64,000 nt of DNA from CAVZYN01 sp963779515 (GCA_963779515.1 CAVZYN010000003.1:1-64000); one strand, 5' to 3'. Shown: positions 34,423 to 43,224, numbered from the stretch's first letter. Notes: generated from the sequence alone by a model not told the origin. Program-made: numbers and translations.

Positions 34423-34839
34423 TCAAGCTTTGGCGATAAGGGAATCGAGATTTGGCAGCAGGACGAGGCCGTCCTGGTCGCTGCCGGAGGAATGCACGAC
34501 GAGCCAGCGGCACGGCGCGCCGCTGTCATTTACGGGGGCGTGCGGGACATCGCCCGGAACGAAGATCTGATCGCCGGCAACGAGCGCCGCACACTGTTCG
34601 AGCCGGTCGCCGTAATAGACGTCGCATTGGCCGTCGAGCAGGTAAGCGATGGTCTCGATGCCCTTGTGATAGTGCACCTTTGCGCGGGCGCCGTCCGGCA
34701 TCGGCAGCACGTTCATGCAGATGCGCTCGGTGCCAGCGGTTTCGGCGGAGGCGCCGGCGCCGTAGGTGAAGCCCTGGCCGCCGGCATAGGTCTGGCCCGG
34801 GCGGATGACTTTGACGCGGGCGGTGGCGGCTGTGGACAT
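34423..34839 (-). CDS. Cupin domain protein
   Basis: A 138-residue single-cupin protein. Motif 1 is AKVHYHKGIETIAYLLDG (His, His, Glu ligands), motif 2 is GDQIFVPGDVPHAPVN. It could be a sugar isomerase, dioxygenase or small-molecule binding protein; the family gives no more. First gene of an operon with the 2-hydroxyacid dehydrogenase, divergent from the Acg-type gene. Confidence 0.88.
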   Translation of the reverse strand: MSTAATARVKVIRPGQTYAGGQGFTYGAGASAETAGTERICMNVLPMPDGARAKVHYHKGIETIAYLLDGQCDVYYGDRLEQCAALVAGDQIFVPGDVPHAPVNDSGAPCRWLVVHSSGSDQDGLVLLPNLDSLIAKA

Positions 34840-34932
34840 GGCGGGGCTCCGGTGGGGCTGTCGTCGTCACCTGAAGCCATGACTATCATCCGGACGGCGG
34901 CTCCAGCAATCACCGAGGATCAGCAAAGCCTC

Positions 34933-34978
34933 TTGACAATAATACGATATCGAACGATATAGTTCGATATCGTATTAT
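34933..34978 (+). promoter_or_regulatory. Sigma70-like promoter inside a 17-bp-arm palindrome
   Basis: TTGACA at 34933–34938 is a perfect -35. The left palindrome arm ATAATACGATATCGAAC (34939–34955) fills the 17-bp spacer. GATATA (34956–34961) sits at the -10 position, and the right arm GTTCGATATCGTATTAT (34962–34978) follows. TATAGT at 34958–34963 is an alternative -10 with 19-bp spacing. A regulator bound here would block polymerase directly; the MarR protein encoded at 36148 is the obvious candidate. Confidence 0.75.
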
Positions 34979-34990
34979 ATGGAGGTCAGC

Positions 34991-36148
34991 ATGGCTCTTT
35001 CGCGGCGTACTGTTATTCAAGCGGTTGGCGGTTCAAGTTTGGCGCTGGTTGGTGCCGGCACGCTGTTTGCGGTCACACGAACGCCGCAACGGGCGCTGGC
35101 GCCATGGGCGGAGATCGACAGCCCGCCACCCGCAGATGTCCGGCTCGATGCGTTCCGGCATGCCGTTCTCGCTCCAAATCCGCACAATCGGCAGCCTTGG
35201 CTGATCCAGCTGGTGGGCCAGGACGAGGCGCTGATCTTCTGCGACCTCGACCGCCGCTTGCCCGAAACCGATCCATTCGACCGGCAAATTCTCATCGGAT
35301 TTGGCTGCTTCCTCGAACTCGCGCGCGTTGCAGCGGCCGAGCGCGGCGTGCGGATGGACATCGCCGCGTTTCCCGATGGCGTGCCAGCCGAACGGCTCGA
35401 TCGCCGCGCGATTGCGCGCGTGCGGTTCGTCGCCGATCCCGCAACGCGTCCAGATCCGCTCTTCCGCTTCATTCCGGCGCGCCGCTCGAGCAAGCAACCG
35501 TTCGATATGGCGCGCCCGGTGGAGCAGCGCGTGCTCGCGGCGCTGCTAGACCAACGCTCGGCGGCGGCGCCGGTGATGGGTACTTCAGACGCAGCAATGG
35601 TTGCGGCGCTGCGGGCGGCGACGTGGGACGCCTGGATGATCGAGCTGCAAACGCCGCGCACGTGGCGGGAAACCGTCAACCTGATGCGGATCGGCAAAGC
35701 CGAGATCGACGCGAGCCCGGATGGCGTATCTATCGGTGGTCCATTCCTCGAGGCGTTGGCGCTCGCAGGGCAATTCTCGCGCGACCAGAGCGCGCAACCG
35801 GGATCCGCCGCCTATAACGCCACGATCTCGCGCTATCGCCCGATCATGGCGAGCGGCATGGCCTACTGTTGGATCACGACGCCGGGCGACACGCGGCGCG
35901 ATCAATTGGCGGCCGGGCAGACGTACGTCCGCTTGAACTTGGAAGCCACGCGGCAGGGGCTTGGATTCCATCCCGTCAGTCAGGCACTGCAGGAATTCAA
36001 GGAAATGCGGGGCGCATTCGGCCATGTGACGGCGCTGCTGGGTGCACAATCAGGGCAAAGGGTGCAAATGCTGGTGCGTCTCGGCTATGGTAGCCCCGCC
36101 GCCATAACGCCGCGATGGCCACTGCGGAGCAAGCTGATAGGAGCCTGA
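34991..36148 (+). CDS. Tat-exported Acg-type nitroreductase family protein
   Basis: About 385 residues. The N-terminus MALSRRTVIQAVGGSSLALV carries a twin-arginine signal, so it is probably folded with its flavin before export. The body has APNPHNRQPWLI and ARRSSKQPFD segments, typical of the large nitroreductase-like Acg family. Start ATG 34991 follows GGAGGTCAGC; an ATG at 34979 contains the ribosome site itself. The stop overlaps the MarR start by one base. Confidence 0.85.
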   Translation: MALSRRTVIQAVGGSSLALVGAGTLFAVTRTPQRALAPWAEIDSPPPADVRLDAFRHAVLAPNPHNRQPWLIQLVGQDEALIFCDLDRRLPETDPFDRQILIGFGCFLELARVAAAERGVRMDIAAFPDGVPAERLDRRAIARVRFVADPATRPDPLFRFIPARRSSKQPFDMARPVEQRVLAALLDQRSAAAPVMGTSDAAMVAALRAATWDAWMIELQTPRTWRETVNLMRIGKAEIDASPDGVSIGGPFLEALALAGQFSRDQSAQPGSAAYNATISRYRPIMASGMAYCWITTPGDTRRDQLAAGQTYVRLNLEATRQGLGFHPVSQALQEFKEMRGAFGHVTALLGAQSGQRVQMLVRLGYGSPAAITPRWPLRSKLIGA

Positions 36149-36591
36149 TGTCCGACCCCATTGCCTTTCGCATCATGAACGAGATCGCCATCATCGACCA
36201 GCTGGGCACGACGATATTCGAAAGGTCCATGCCGCATGGGCTGACGTTGCCGCAGTTCGTGGTGCTCAATCATTTTGTCCGGCTCGGCGGGGATCGCACT
36301 CCCGTCGAGCTGGCCAGCGCCATTCAAGTGACGAAGGCGACGATGACCAGCACGTTGCAGCGGCTCGAAGCGAAAGGGTTCATCACATCGGCGCCGGATC
36401 CGAAGGATGGCCGATCGAAGCGCATCGCGATCACGGCACAGGGGCGCAAGGCACGTGATCAGTCGATCAGGGCGATCGAGCACGATCTTGCGGCGATGGA
36501 GTCCGATGTGGGAAAAAAGGCGATGGAGGGCGCGCTGCCATTTCTGGCGGCACTGCGCACATTCCTCGACCGGCGGCGGAACGGGACTTAG
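36148..36591 (+). CDS. MarR family transcriptional regulator
   Basis: A 147-residue MarR protein: helical dimer N-terminus, recognition region VELASAIQVTKATMTSTLQR and wing SAPDPKDGRSKRIAITAQG. Start ATG 36148 overlaps the preceding TGA (TGATG) with an AGGAG ahead. As second gene of the operon it probably represses the promoter at 34933–34978 and responds to a small, perhaps nitro or quinone, ligand; that is inference from position. Confidence 0.92.
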   Translation: MSDPIAFRIMNEIAIIDQLGTTIFERSMPHGLTLPQFVVLNHFVRLGGDRTPVELASAIQVTKATMTSTLQRLEAKGFITSAPDPKDGRSKRIAITAQGRKARDQSIRAIEHDLAAMESDVGKKAMEGALPFLAALRTFLDRRRNGT

Positions 36592-36630
36592 AGATTCCGA
36601 CCGGCAAGCGGACGAACAGGAGCCCAGCCT

Positions 36631-36909
36631 ATGCTCAAGCATGTTTCAACGATTGCCATCATCGCGCTGGCCATGGGGCTCAATGCGCTGCTGCTCGAGT
36701 CAGCGGCGCTGCGATCCGGCAATGCAGGCTATCTGCTGGGGCGGATCGCCGGCGCAACCGCGACGGCCTTTCTGATCGGCGCACTCGGCGCGTGGATGAT
36801 CGGCAAGTGGCGCGGCGCAAGCGCAGGTGCGTTCCATCGCCGAACCAATTGGATCGCACTCGTCATCGTGCTGGCCTCGGCGGCGGGGCGAATGGCGAGC
36901 GTGCAGTGA
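36631..36909 (+). CDS. Small membrane protein
   Basis: A 92-residue protein with three hydrophobic segments: VSTIAIIALAMGLNALLL, RIAGATATAFLIGALGAW and WIALVIVLASAAGRM. An AGGAG precedes the ATG. Third gene of the Acg–MarR operon (39 bp gap). Family not recognised. Confidence 0.75.
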   Translation: MLKHVSTIAIIALAMGLNALLLESAALRSGNAGYLLGRIAGATATAFLIGALGAWMIGKWRGASAGAFHRRTNWIALVIVLASAAGRMASVQ

Positions 36910-36955
36910 AAACGGGGAAGGCGCCGCCGAAGGGGTAACTGTCCGCATATTTTTC

Positions 36956-37108
36956 TAGGTTGGGTCAGCGTGGCCACGCATTCGACGCATCATCGTGCTG
37001 TTGCACCACGCGTAACCCAACTTGCGACAATGGAAAAGTGTTGGGTTACGCGTGGTGCACGGCTAGCATTCCATCGAGACATGATGGCCACGCTAACCCA
37101 ACCTACGC
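36956..37108. repeat. Nested palindromic repeat (GTTGGGTTACGC family), copy 1
   Basis: An outer pair, GGTTGGGTCAGCGTGGCCA and TGGCCACGCTAACCCAACC (one mismatch), encloses an inner perfect 20-bp pair at 37002–37021 and 37040–37059 (TGCACCACGCGTAACCCAAC and its complement). It can fold as a branched structure. The 720-bp region 36910–37629 has no gene; it holds this copy and another at 37338. Confidence 0.8.
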
Positions 37109-37337
37109 GGGAGAAAACGGGGACGTGAAAAACCGGGACCTGTCCTCATTTTCTTCCGACACCCTCACAACACTCGCAGGCGTCATGCCAGGCCTTGTGC
37201 GCCTTGTGCCTGGTATCCAGGATCACCGCTGACGGAGTGTCGTCCTCACCAGCACGGCGTATAGATCATCGGGACAAGCCCGATGATGACGGCTGTGGGT
37301 CTTGTGGGAAAATAGGGGGAGTGAGGGGAAGCAGCAT

Positions 37338-37494
37338 GTAGGTTGGGTTAGCGGGCCGTTGATCGCGCGGATGAGAGCATACATCGCGTCCGCGTAACCC
37401 AACATCCAGCAACATGCGCCGAACCACGTTGGGTTACGCGCGGATCCGCGCCACAGCAAAATCGACGCAGTCTGCCCGCGCTAACCCAAACTAC
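37338..37494. repeat. Nested palindromic repeat, copy 2
   Basis: Starts GTAGGTTGGGTTAGCGGGC and ends GCCCGCGCTAACCCAAACTAC, with an inner TCCGCGTAACCCAAC / GTTGGGTTACGCGCGGA pair. Same outside-in design as the copy at 36956–37108 but different loop sequence. Single arms of the same word also occur near 30296 and 43252. Confidence 0.75.
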
Positions 37495-37629
37495 GAACTG
37501 GCGGTCGAATTCACGATCGCGTGGGGGTGACTTTGGGCGGGTGCCGCAGTAGTGAATTCGAGGAAGCCTCCACCTCGTCCTGACGCCACGTGGCGGGGGT
37601 CGGTGTGGATCGAGTGAGCACGACGGCGG

Positions 37630-38400
37630 ATGACGGCACGGCAGACATCGGTGGAGGTTTCGGCGCGCGTCAGGCGGGCGGCGGCGGCGTTTGGGCGGGT
37701 GCGGGAGACGCGCCCGCGCGTGCAGTGCCTGACCAATACGGTGGCGCAGCAGATCACGGCGAATGTGTTGCTGGCGGCGGGCGCGCGCGTCTCGATGGCG
37801 ACGCACCCGGACGAGGTGGTGGCGATGTCGGCGGCGGCGGACGCGCTGCTGATCAATCTCGGAACGATCGATGATGCGCGCATCGCGGCGATCCCGCGGG
37901 TGCTGGCGGACGCGTCGCTGAAGCAAAAGCCACTGGTGCTCGATCCGGTGTTCGTGCAGCACGCGCCGCTCAGGCTGCAAATCGCAAAACAGGTGCTGGC
38001 GGCGCGGCCGCTGATCGTCAAGGCCAACGCCGAGGAGATGCGGGCGCTGGCGATGCTGCATGATCCGAAGACGACGTGGGTGAGGACCGGCGCGGTCGAT
38101 CGCATCTGTTCGGCGGCCAATGCGATCGCGGTGCACAACGGCCATGCCTGGATGACGGCGGTGACGGGGCTCGGCTGCGCGGCGGGCGCCCTGATCGCGG
38201 CGTGTGCGGCGGTGACGGACGATCCGGACGAGGCGGCGCTGGCGGGCATGCTGGCGCTCGACATCGCGGGCGAGGCTGCCGCAAAAGAGTCACAGGGTCC
38301 GGGTAGTTTCGCCGTGCGAATTATCGATGCGCTCGCGACGCTCTCGCCGGATCTCATCATCAAACGCGCGCGCGTGACACTGGAAAGTCCCTCTCCTTGA
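37630..38400 (+). CDS. thiM: Hydroxyethylthiazole kinase ThiM
   Basis: A 256-residue kinase phosphorylating 4-methyl-5-(2-hydroxyethyl)thiazole in thiamine salvage. Motifs PRVQCLTNTVAQQITANVLL, LLINLGTID and the catalytic VTGLGCAAGALIAA (Cys in the anion hole) are present. The KANAEEMRAL segment is typical. No TPP riboswitch was recognisable upstream. It overlaps the next gene by 4 bp (TTGA). Confidence 0.93.
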   Translation: MTARQTSVEVSARVRRAAAAFGRVRETRPRVQCLTNTVAQQITANVLLAAGARVSMATHPDEVVAMSAAADALLINLGTIDDARIAAIPRVLADASLKQKPLVLDPVFVQHAPLRLQIAKQVLAARPLIVKANAEEMRALAMLHDPKTTWVRTGAVDRICSAANAIAVHNGHAWMTAVTGLGCAAGALIAACAAVTDDPDEAALAGMLALDIAGEAAAKESQGPGSFAVRIIDALATLSPDLIIKRARVTLESPSP

Positions 38401-39443
38401 CCACGACCCGCCGCGCCGTTTTGGCCGCACTGCCTTTGACGCTGGCCGCACCTGCGATCCTGCGTGCGCAATCCGCGCGGAAATGGCGCTGCGTGACGTC
38501 GTGGCCGAAGAACCTGATTGGGCCCGGCGTGTCGGCGGAGCGGCTGGCGCAGCGAGTCACGACGATGAGCGGCGGCGAGCTTGCGATCGACGTGTTCGCG
38601 GCCGGCACCATCGTGCCGTCGCTCGCGGTGTTCGATGGCGTCGCGGCCGGCACGATCGAGATGGGGCATACGGCATCATTGTTCTGGGTCGGGAAAATGC
38701 CGGCGGCGCCGCTGTTTTGCACGGTGCCGTTCGGATTGACGCCGGGCCAGCACATGAGTTGGCTCGCGCGCGGCGGCCAGGCGCTGTGGGATGAGCTTTA
38801 TGCGCCGGCGGGCGTCAAGGCATTCGTCGGCGGCAATACGGGCGCGTCGGCGGGCGGATGGTTTCGCAAGGAGATTGGGTCGCTGGCGGATCTCAAGGGC
38901 TTGCGGATTCGCGCGACGGGATTGAGCGGCGAGATCTATGCGGCGCTGGGTGCTACGGCGATCGTGATCCCGCCGGGCGATACGTTCGCGGCGCTGGAGA
39001 AGGGCGTGATCGATGCGGTAGAGCTACTGGCGCCGGTCAACGACCTGCCGCTCGGGCTGCACAAAATCGCGCCGCATTATCTGTTTCCGGGCTTCAACAA
39101 GCCGAACGGGGCGAGTGAGGTTTTGATCGGGCAGAAGGCGTGGGCATCGCTGACGCCGGCGCTGCAGGCGATCGTCGCGGCGGCGGCACAGGCCGAACAC
39201 CAGACGGCGCTGGCGGAAGCCGATGTTGCGAATGCCGCGGCGTTGCAGACGCTGGTGGCGGCGGGCGCCAAGCTCGGCGCGTTCCCGCCGGACGTGATCG
39301 CGGCGGCGCGCGTGGCGGCGGGCAAGACGCTCGAGCGGATCGCCGGCACCAGCCCGTTGGCGGGAAAGATCGTGGCGTCGTATCTTGAGACGGCGGCGGC
39401 GTCTGCGGCGTGGGACGCGGTGAAGAGCGGGCGGATACGATAG
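38397..39443 (+). CDS. TRAP transporter DctP-type binding protein (TakP-like), orphan
   Basis: A 348-residue exported protein with a twin-arginine-like signal TTRRAVLAALPLTLAAPAIL. The mature start KWRCVTSWPKNLIGPGV, AAGTIVPSLAVFDGVAAGTI and SLADLKGLRIRATGLSGEI match DctP proteins of the alpha-keto-acid-binding TakP group. The start is TTG within the thiM stop region, so translation is coupled. No DctQ or DctM gene is nearby. Confidence 0.88.
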   Translation: MTTTRRAVLAALPLTLAAPAILRAQSARKWRCVTSWPKNLIGPGVSAERLAQRVTTMSGGELAIDVFAAGTIVPSLAVFDGVAAGTIEMGHTASLFWVGKMPAAPLFCTVPFGLTPGQHMSWLARGGQALWDELYAPAGVKAFVGGNTGASAGGWFRKEIGSLADLKGLRIRATGLSGEIYAALGATAIVIPPGDTFAALEKGVIDAVELLAPVNDLPLGLHKIAPHYLFPGFNKPNGASEVLIGQKAWASLTPALQAIVAAAAQAEHQTALAEADVANAAALQTLVAAGAKLGAFPPDVIAAARVAAGKTLERIAGTSPLAGKIVASYLETAAASAAWDAVKSGRIR

Positions 39444-39492
39444 GCCGTCACGGCCCGGCCAACCCGCGCGTGCCAGCGTTCTTACGGCGGCG

Positions 39493-39580
39493 GCCCCTCA
39501 CCCACGTGCAGGTTTCGCTTTCAGCTCAACATGCAAGTCACCCTCTCCACATCAAGCGCAGCGATGGGGAGAGGGAAAGG
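39493..39580. repeat. Short CCCTCACCC/GGGGAGAGGG repeat
   Basis: GCCCCTCACCC, then CACCCTCTCC and GGGGAGAGGG, resembling the spacer repeat at 31636–31835 in composition and in the CTCTCC/GGAGAG pair. It sits between convergent genes and could end transcripts on both strands. Confidence 0.45.
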
Positions 39581-40960
39581 TCACTCCGCGGCTTGTGGGA
39601 AGGGATGCGGCGCAGGCGTGTGGGTGCCGATGCCGACGTCGCGGGGGTTGGTGTTGGCGCGAGCCTGCGCTTGCCGCAGGGTGCGGCGAAGATCGGCGAA
39701 GTAGGGGATGTGCTCGACCTCGATGCCGTGGCGCGGTGTGTCCTTGAAATGCTTGGCGACCCAGGCCTTGCGTTCGGCGATCTCGGTCCACATCTCAGGC
39801 TCGGTTGGGAGCTGCGCGCGGCCAAGCTCGAATTCGCGCAGCCAGCGGATCTGGCCCTCCGCGATCCAGTTGAGTGCTGAATCGGAGTTGAAGAAGGCGA
39901 GGAAATAGAGGCCGCGATGCTTGGGCGGCACGATGCGCATGTAGAGATCGAGACTGTTGCCTTTGATCTCCATCACATCGGGTTTGATGAAATCGAGATC
40001 GAGCAGAAAGCCCGTCGCGCCAATGAGGACGTCGAAGTCGTCGCGCGATCCGTCGGCGAAGGTGATGGTGCGGCCGTCGATCGCGGTGATGCCCTGCTTC
40101 ACGATCACACGCCGGTATTTGATGTGGTTGACGATGTTGGCGTTCGACGTCGCGTGCACTTTCTTGGTCGAGGGCGCAAAGCCGAGGTCGGCCATGTTGC
40201 CATGCACCACCCAGGTGAAGAATCTGACGGCGCGGGTGCGCACGGCCTGCGGCACCCAGGGTTTGTAGAACGGCTTGACGATGTCCCAGAACGGGCGGCC
40301 GAAAATGAGTTTCGGGATGATGAGCGGCGTCGAGCGGCCGACCAGCACGGTTGTCTCGGCGGATGTGCACAGGTCGCTGGCAATGTCGCACGAGCTGTTG
40401 CCGACGCCGACGATGCAGATGCGGCGGCCCGCGTAAGTGGCGGGGTCTTTGTAATGGTGGCTGTGTAAGTACTCGCCCTTGAAGCCGTCGCGGAACATCG
40501 GTTCGTCGAGCGGCTTGGTCAGATGCCCCGAGGCGATGATGACGGTGTCGTATTCTGTGGTGGCGCCGGTCTCGGTCTCGATGATCCAGCGCGGTTTGGC
40601 GTCGTTGTAGGAAGGCGCGCGGCGGACATCGGTGACACGGGTCTTGAACTTGATGCGGCGCGTCACGTCGAAATGATCGGCATAGGCCTTGAGATATTTC
40701 GCCATGTCCTTGTGGTCCGGGAAATCCTGCACGTCCGGGTCGAAGGCAAAATCCTTGAAGGCGGTGAGATCGCGCGCGGTGTTGATGTGCAGCGTCTTGT
40801 AGGCCGACGACCGGTTGTTGTCGTTGTTGTAGACCCACATGCCGCCGACGTGCGTGCCGATTTCATAGAGCGCCGGCTCATAGCCCGCTTCCAGCATGTG
40901 CTTGGCGGCGCAAATGCCCGCCGCCCCCGCGCCGACGATGCCGACAGTCTTGCGTTGCAT
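39581..40960 (-). CDS. Flavin-containing monooxygenase
   Basis: A 459-residue class B flavoprotein monooxygenase. The FAD loop GIVGAGAAGICAAKHML is at the N-terminus. The FMO fingerprint region FKGEYLHSHHYKDP and the NADPH loop IVGVGNSSCDIASDL follow in the right order. Length is that of compact bacterial/plant FMOs, which oxygenate N or S atoms or act as Baeyer–Villiger enzymes. ATG 40960 has GGGGGAG upstream. Substrate unknown. Confidence 0.92.
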   Translation of the reverse strand: MQRKTVGIVGAGAAGICAAKHMLEAGYEPALYEIGTHVGGMWVYNNDNNRSSAYKTLHINTARDLTAFKDFAFDPDVQDFPDHKDMAKYLKAYADHFDVTRRIKFKTRVTDVRRAPSYNDAKPRWIIETETGATTEYDTVIIASGHLTKPLDEPMFRDGFKGEYLHSHHYKDPATYAGRRICIVGVGNSSCDIASDLCTSAETTVLVGRSTPLIIPKLIFGRPFWDIVKPFYKPWVPQAVRTRAVRFFTWVVHGNMADLGFAPSTKKVHATSNANIVNHIKYRRVIVKQGITAIDGRTITFADGSRDDFDVLIGATGFLLDLDFIKPDVMEIKGNSLDLYMRIVPPKHRGLYFLAFFNSDSALNWIAEGQIRWLREFELGRAQLPTEPEMWTEIAERKAWVAKHFKDTPRHGIEVEHIPYFADLRRTLRQAQARANTNPRDVGIGTHTPAPHPFPQAAE

Positions 40961-40982
40961 TCAATTTCTCCCCCGGGTGTCC

Positions 40983-41146
40983 GTCATCCCGGGCGACGCG
41001 GCGCAAAACGCGCCAAGGAGACCCGGGACCCAGCGAGAAAAGTGCCGAAGGCACAATATTGAAAGGCCAATATCGTGTGCTGCGCACGCTTTTTATGCTG
41101 GGTCCCGGATCTGCACGCGCGTTCCGCGCGTTGGTCCGGGATGACG
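40983..41146. repeat. Dispersed GTCATCCCGG palindromic repeat, copy 2
   Basis: Bounded by GTCATCCCGG and CCGGGATGAC with inner GGGACCCAGCG and GCTGGGTCCCGG. The segment 41097–41146 matches 57983–58032 at 49 of 50 positions. The remaining part of the 354-bp gap 40961–41314 shows no gene. Confidence 0.85.
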
Positions 41147-41314
41147 TCCGTGTGTAGTCTGGTCTGCTTGCTGGCGGCAAGATCGGCTAGGGCGGGCGGC
41201 GGATCAAGGGATGAAGCGCTGCAGAGCGGGTATGACGGCCGCGCAGGAATGGCTTGACCCGATGCGGCGCTGTGGCGAGGGTGGGGCAAAATCGGTGCAG
41301 ATAGGAGCGCGATC

Positions 41315-41746
41315 ATGGCGTCGCAAGCGTATGATACCAACAACGTGTTTGCGAAAATCCTGCGCGGCGACCTGCCGTCGGTGAAGGTCTATGAGGACGC
41401 CGAAACCTTGGCGATCATGGATATCATGCCGCGCTGTCCGGGGCACTGCCTGGTGATCCCGAAGACGCCGGCGCGCAATGTATTGGATGCCTCGCCCGCG
41501 CAACTCGCCGCCTGCATGGCGACGGTGCAGAAGCTGTCGAAGGCGGTGATGACCGCGTTCGAGGCGCCGGGCGTGACGATCCAGCAGTTCAACGAGGCGG
41601 CGGGCGGGCAGGTGGTGTTCCATCTGCATTTCCATGTGCTGCCGCGCCACGACGGCGTCGCGCTCGGCAAGCACACGGGCGCGATCGAGAAGCCCGAGGT
41701 GTTGAAGGCGAACGCGGAGAGGATCATGCGGGCGTTGAAGGGGTGA
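41315..41746 (+). CDS. HIT family protein
   Basis: A 143-residue histidine-triad hydrolase. The HLHFHVLPRH triad (His103, His105, His107) and the preceding FNEAAGGQVVFH are canonical for Hint-type nucleotide phosphoramidases. The N-terminal FAKILRGDLPSVKVYED segment is also standard. AGGAGCG lies upstream of ATG 41315. Stands alone. Confidence 0.95.
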   Translation: MASQAYDTNNVFAKILRGDLPSVKVYEDAETLAIMDIMPRCPGHCLVIPKTPARNVLDASPAQLAACMATVQKLSKAVMTAFEAPGVTIQQFNEAAGGQVVFHLHFHVLPRHDGVALGKHTGAIEKPEVLKANAERIMRALKG

Positions 41747-42133
41747 GTGGGGCCTCATCGCAGGGCTGGGTGGGTGCCCGCCGGAGCTTGTGCCAGCGAA
41801 GCGGGTGCGAGCGTGACGTTGGGTGGGGTGGGGAAAAGTGATGCTGCAACGTGGTGAATGCGTTTGGAGGCCATCTGGAAAGCTTAACCGCGGAGATGAT
41901 GCGCGGACGTTATCCCCGCTTTCCGCGCATCTCGACGGCGATGGTGTTGGAGGCGGATGACGCCGCATCGAGCGGCCGATGTGTGCTGCCGTGTGGGGTG
42001 CCGTCACCCAGCCGACACCCCGGCCGAACAGACTGCCGCCGAACAGGATCATGACGCCTCGGCCAGCGTCGCCAACCCCTTTGCGAACCGTGGTGCCAGC
42101 CCATGGCGAACACGGCCAACAGCGCGAGCGGTG
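41747..42133. other. Gene-poor interval downstream of HIT and AzlD genes
   Basis: 387 bases. On the minus strand there are stretches such as MILFGGSLFGRGVGWVTAPH (from 42052), but no frame has a family match or consistent coding character. It may include a decayed extension of the AzlD region. No repeat of the families seen elsewhere was recognised. Confidence 0.35.
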
Positions 42134-42475
42134 TCACACCATTTTCAATGCGATGAGCGCGAGCACGCCGCCGAGAACGCCGAGACCGACGTGACGGCGC
42201 GCGGCGAAAAAGACGGCGATGCCGGCGGCGAACGCCAGGGCGCGATGCGACGGCGGCACCATCGCGAGAGCGCCTGCGGGAAATACCAGCATGCGCGTGA
42301 CGAGGCCGGCGACGAGCGCGGTCGCGACCGCGCGCACCCACAAAAAGATTTCGCTGTCGGCGGAGATGTTGCGGCCGGCAAAATAGCCGAGCCAGCGCCA
42401 GATCTGCGTCATCAGCGTGCCAGCGATCGCGAGCACGAGATAACCGCCGTACCCATCGTCGAGCGCCGTCATCAT
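42134..42475 (-). CDS. AzlD-domain membrane protein
   Basis: A 113-residue protein with about four membrane helices, matching AzlD, the small partner of AzlC in branched-chain amino acid (or related) export. Segments YLVLAIAGTLMTQIWRWLGY and FLWVRAVATALVAGLVTRML are typical. It overlaps the azlC stop by 4 bp. Confidence 0.85.
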   Translation of the reverse strand: MMTALDDGYGGYLVLAIAGTLMTQIWRWLGYFAGRNISADSEIFLWVRAVATALVAGLVTRMLVFPAGALAMVPPSHRALAFAAGIAVFFAARRHVGLGVLGGVLALIALKMV

Positions 42476-43224
42476 CCGCGCGCGGTCCCGAATAGATACG
42501 CGGCGGTGCCAGCGATCAACCCCGTCAGCATGAGATCGATGCCGGGCGCGACGGCGAACATCGCCGGACCAATGGCGGCGCCGAGACAGAGCGCCACCTG
42601 ATCTGGCAATGTCTTGCTGGTATTGATCAGCGACAACAAGAAATAGATCGGCGTCATGAACAGGAGAGCGGCGGCAAGGATCGGCGGCAGCGCGCCCGCC
42701 ACGAGATAACCCGCCAACGCGCCCGATACGCTCGACGATGCCATCGCCGCGCAGGTGCCGAAGTGGAAGGCGAGGCGGAGATCAGGCGGCACCGCCGGCA
42801 GACACCGCATGCCCTCGATCCAACTCGTGATCGCGATCGGCCACGTCGCCAAGAACTCCAACACCGGGCGGCGCTGCGTCCCGCGCATCAGCGGCATCAG
42901 CGACACGGTCATCGGCAACAGGCGGAGCGCGGTCAACGTGACGGCGAGCGCGATCGCCGTGAGCGCTGCACCACGCGCGATTTCGTCGACGAGGACGACC
43001 TGGTTCGGCAGCGCCACCATGGTGATGGCGACAAAGAGCGTGTTGCCGAACGTGAGGCCGACGTCGCGGGCGAGCGCGCCGAAGCCGATGGCGGTGCCAA
43101 ACAACAGCAAACACGGGACGGAAAACAGCAGTCGCGTGCCGCGCCAGAACGCGTGCGTTTGCGTCGCGTTGGCGGGCCAAGCGGGGGTGTCGATGGGCGA
43201 TGGCGCGGGCGTTGCTGTGGTCAT
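42472..43224 (-). CDS. AzlC family ABC-independent exporter subunit
   Basis: A 250-residue polytopic protein of the AzlC/YgaZ family. The conserved start FGTAIGFGALARDVGLTFGN, VALPNQVVLVDEI and LTALRLLPMTVSLMPL are present. With AzlD it forms a two-component exporter of the LIV-E type. Start ATG 43224 was chosen over an upstream in-frame Met at 43245 that would add seven residues. Confidence 0.88.
   Translation of the reverse strand: MTTATPAPSPIDTPAWPANATQTHAFWRGTRLLFSVPCLLLFGTAIGFGALARDVGLTFGNTLFVAITMVALPNQVVLVDEIARGAALTAIALAVTLTALRLLPMTVSLMPLMRGTQRRPVLEFLATWPIAITSWIEGMRCLPAVPPDLRLAFHFGTCAAMASSSVSGALAGYLVAGALPPILAAALLFMTPIYFLLSLINTSKTLPDQVALCLGAAIGPAMFAVAPGIDLMLTGLIAGTAAYLFGTARG

Noticed and set aside
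37495..37629. TPP riboswitch ahead of thiM
   Set aside because: The conserved CTGAGA and ACCTGA-type elements of the thi-box are not present.
41910..42341. Minus-strand 143-codon frame overlapping AzlD
   Set aside because: Arginine-rich shadow of azlD followed by sequence without homology; no start or ribosome site.
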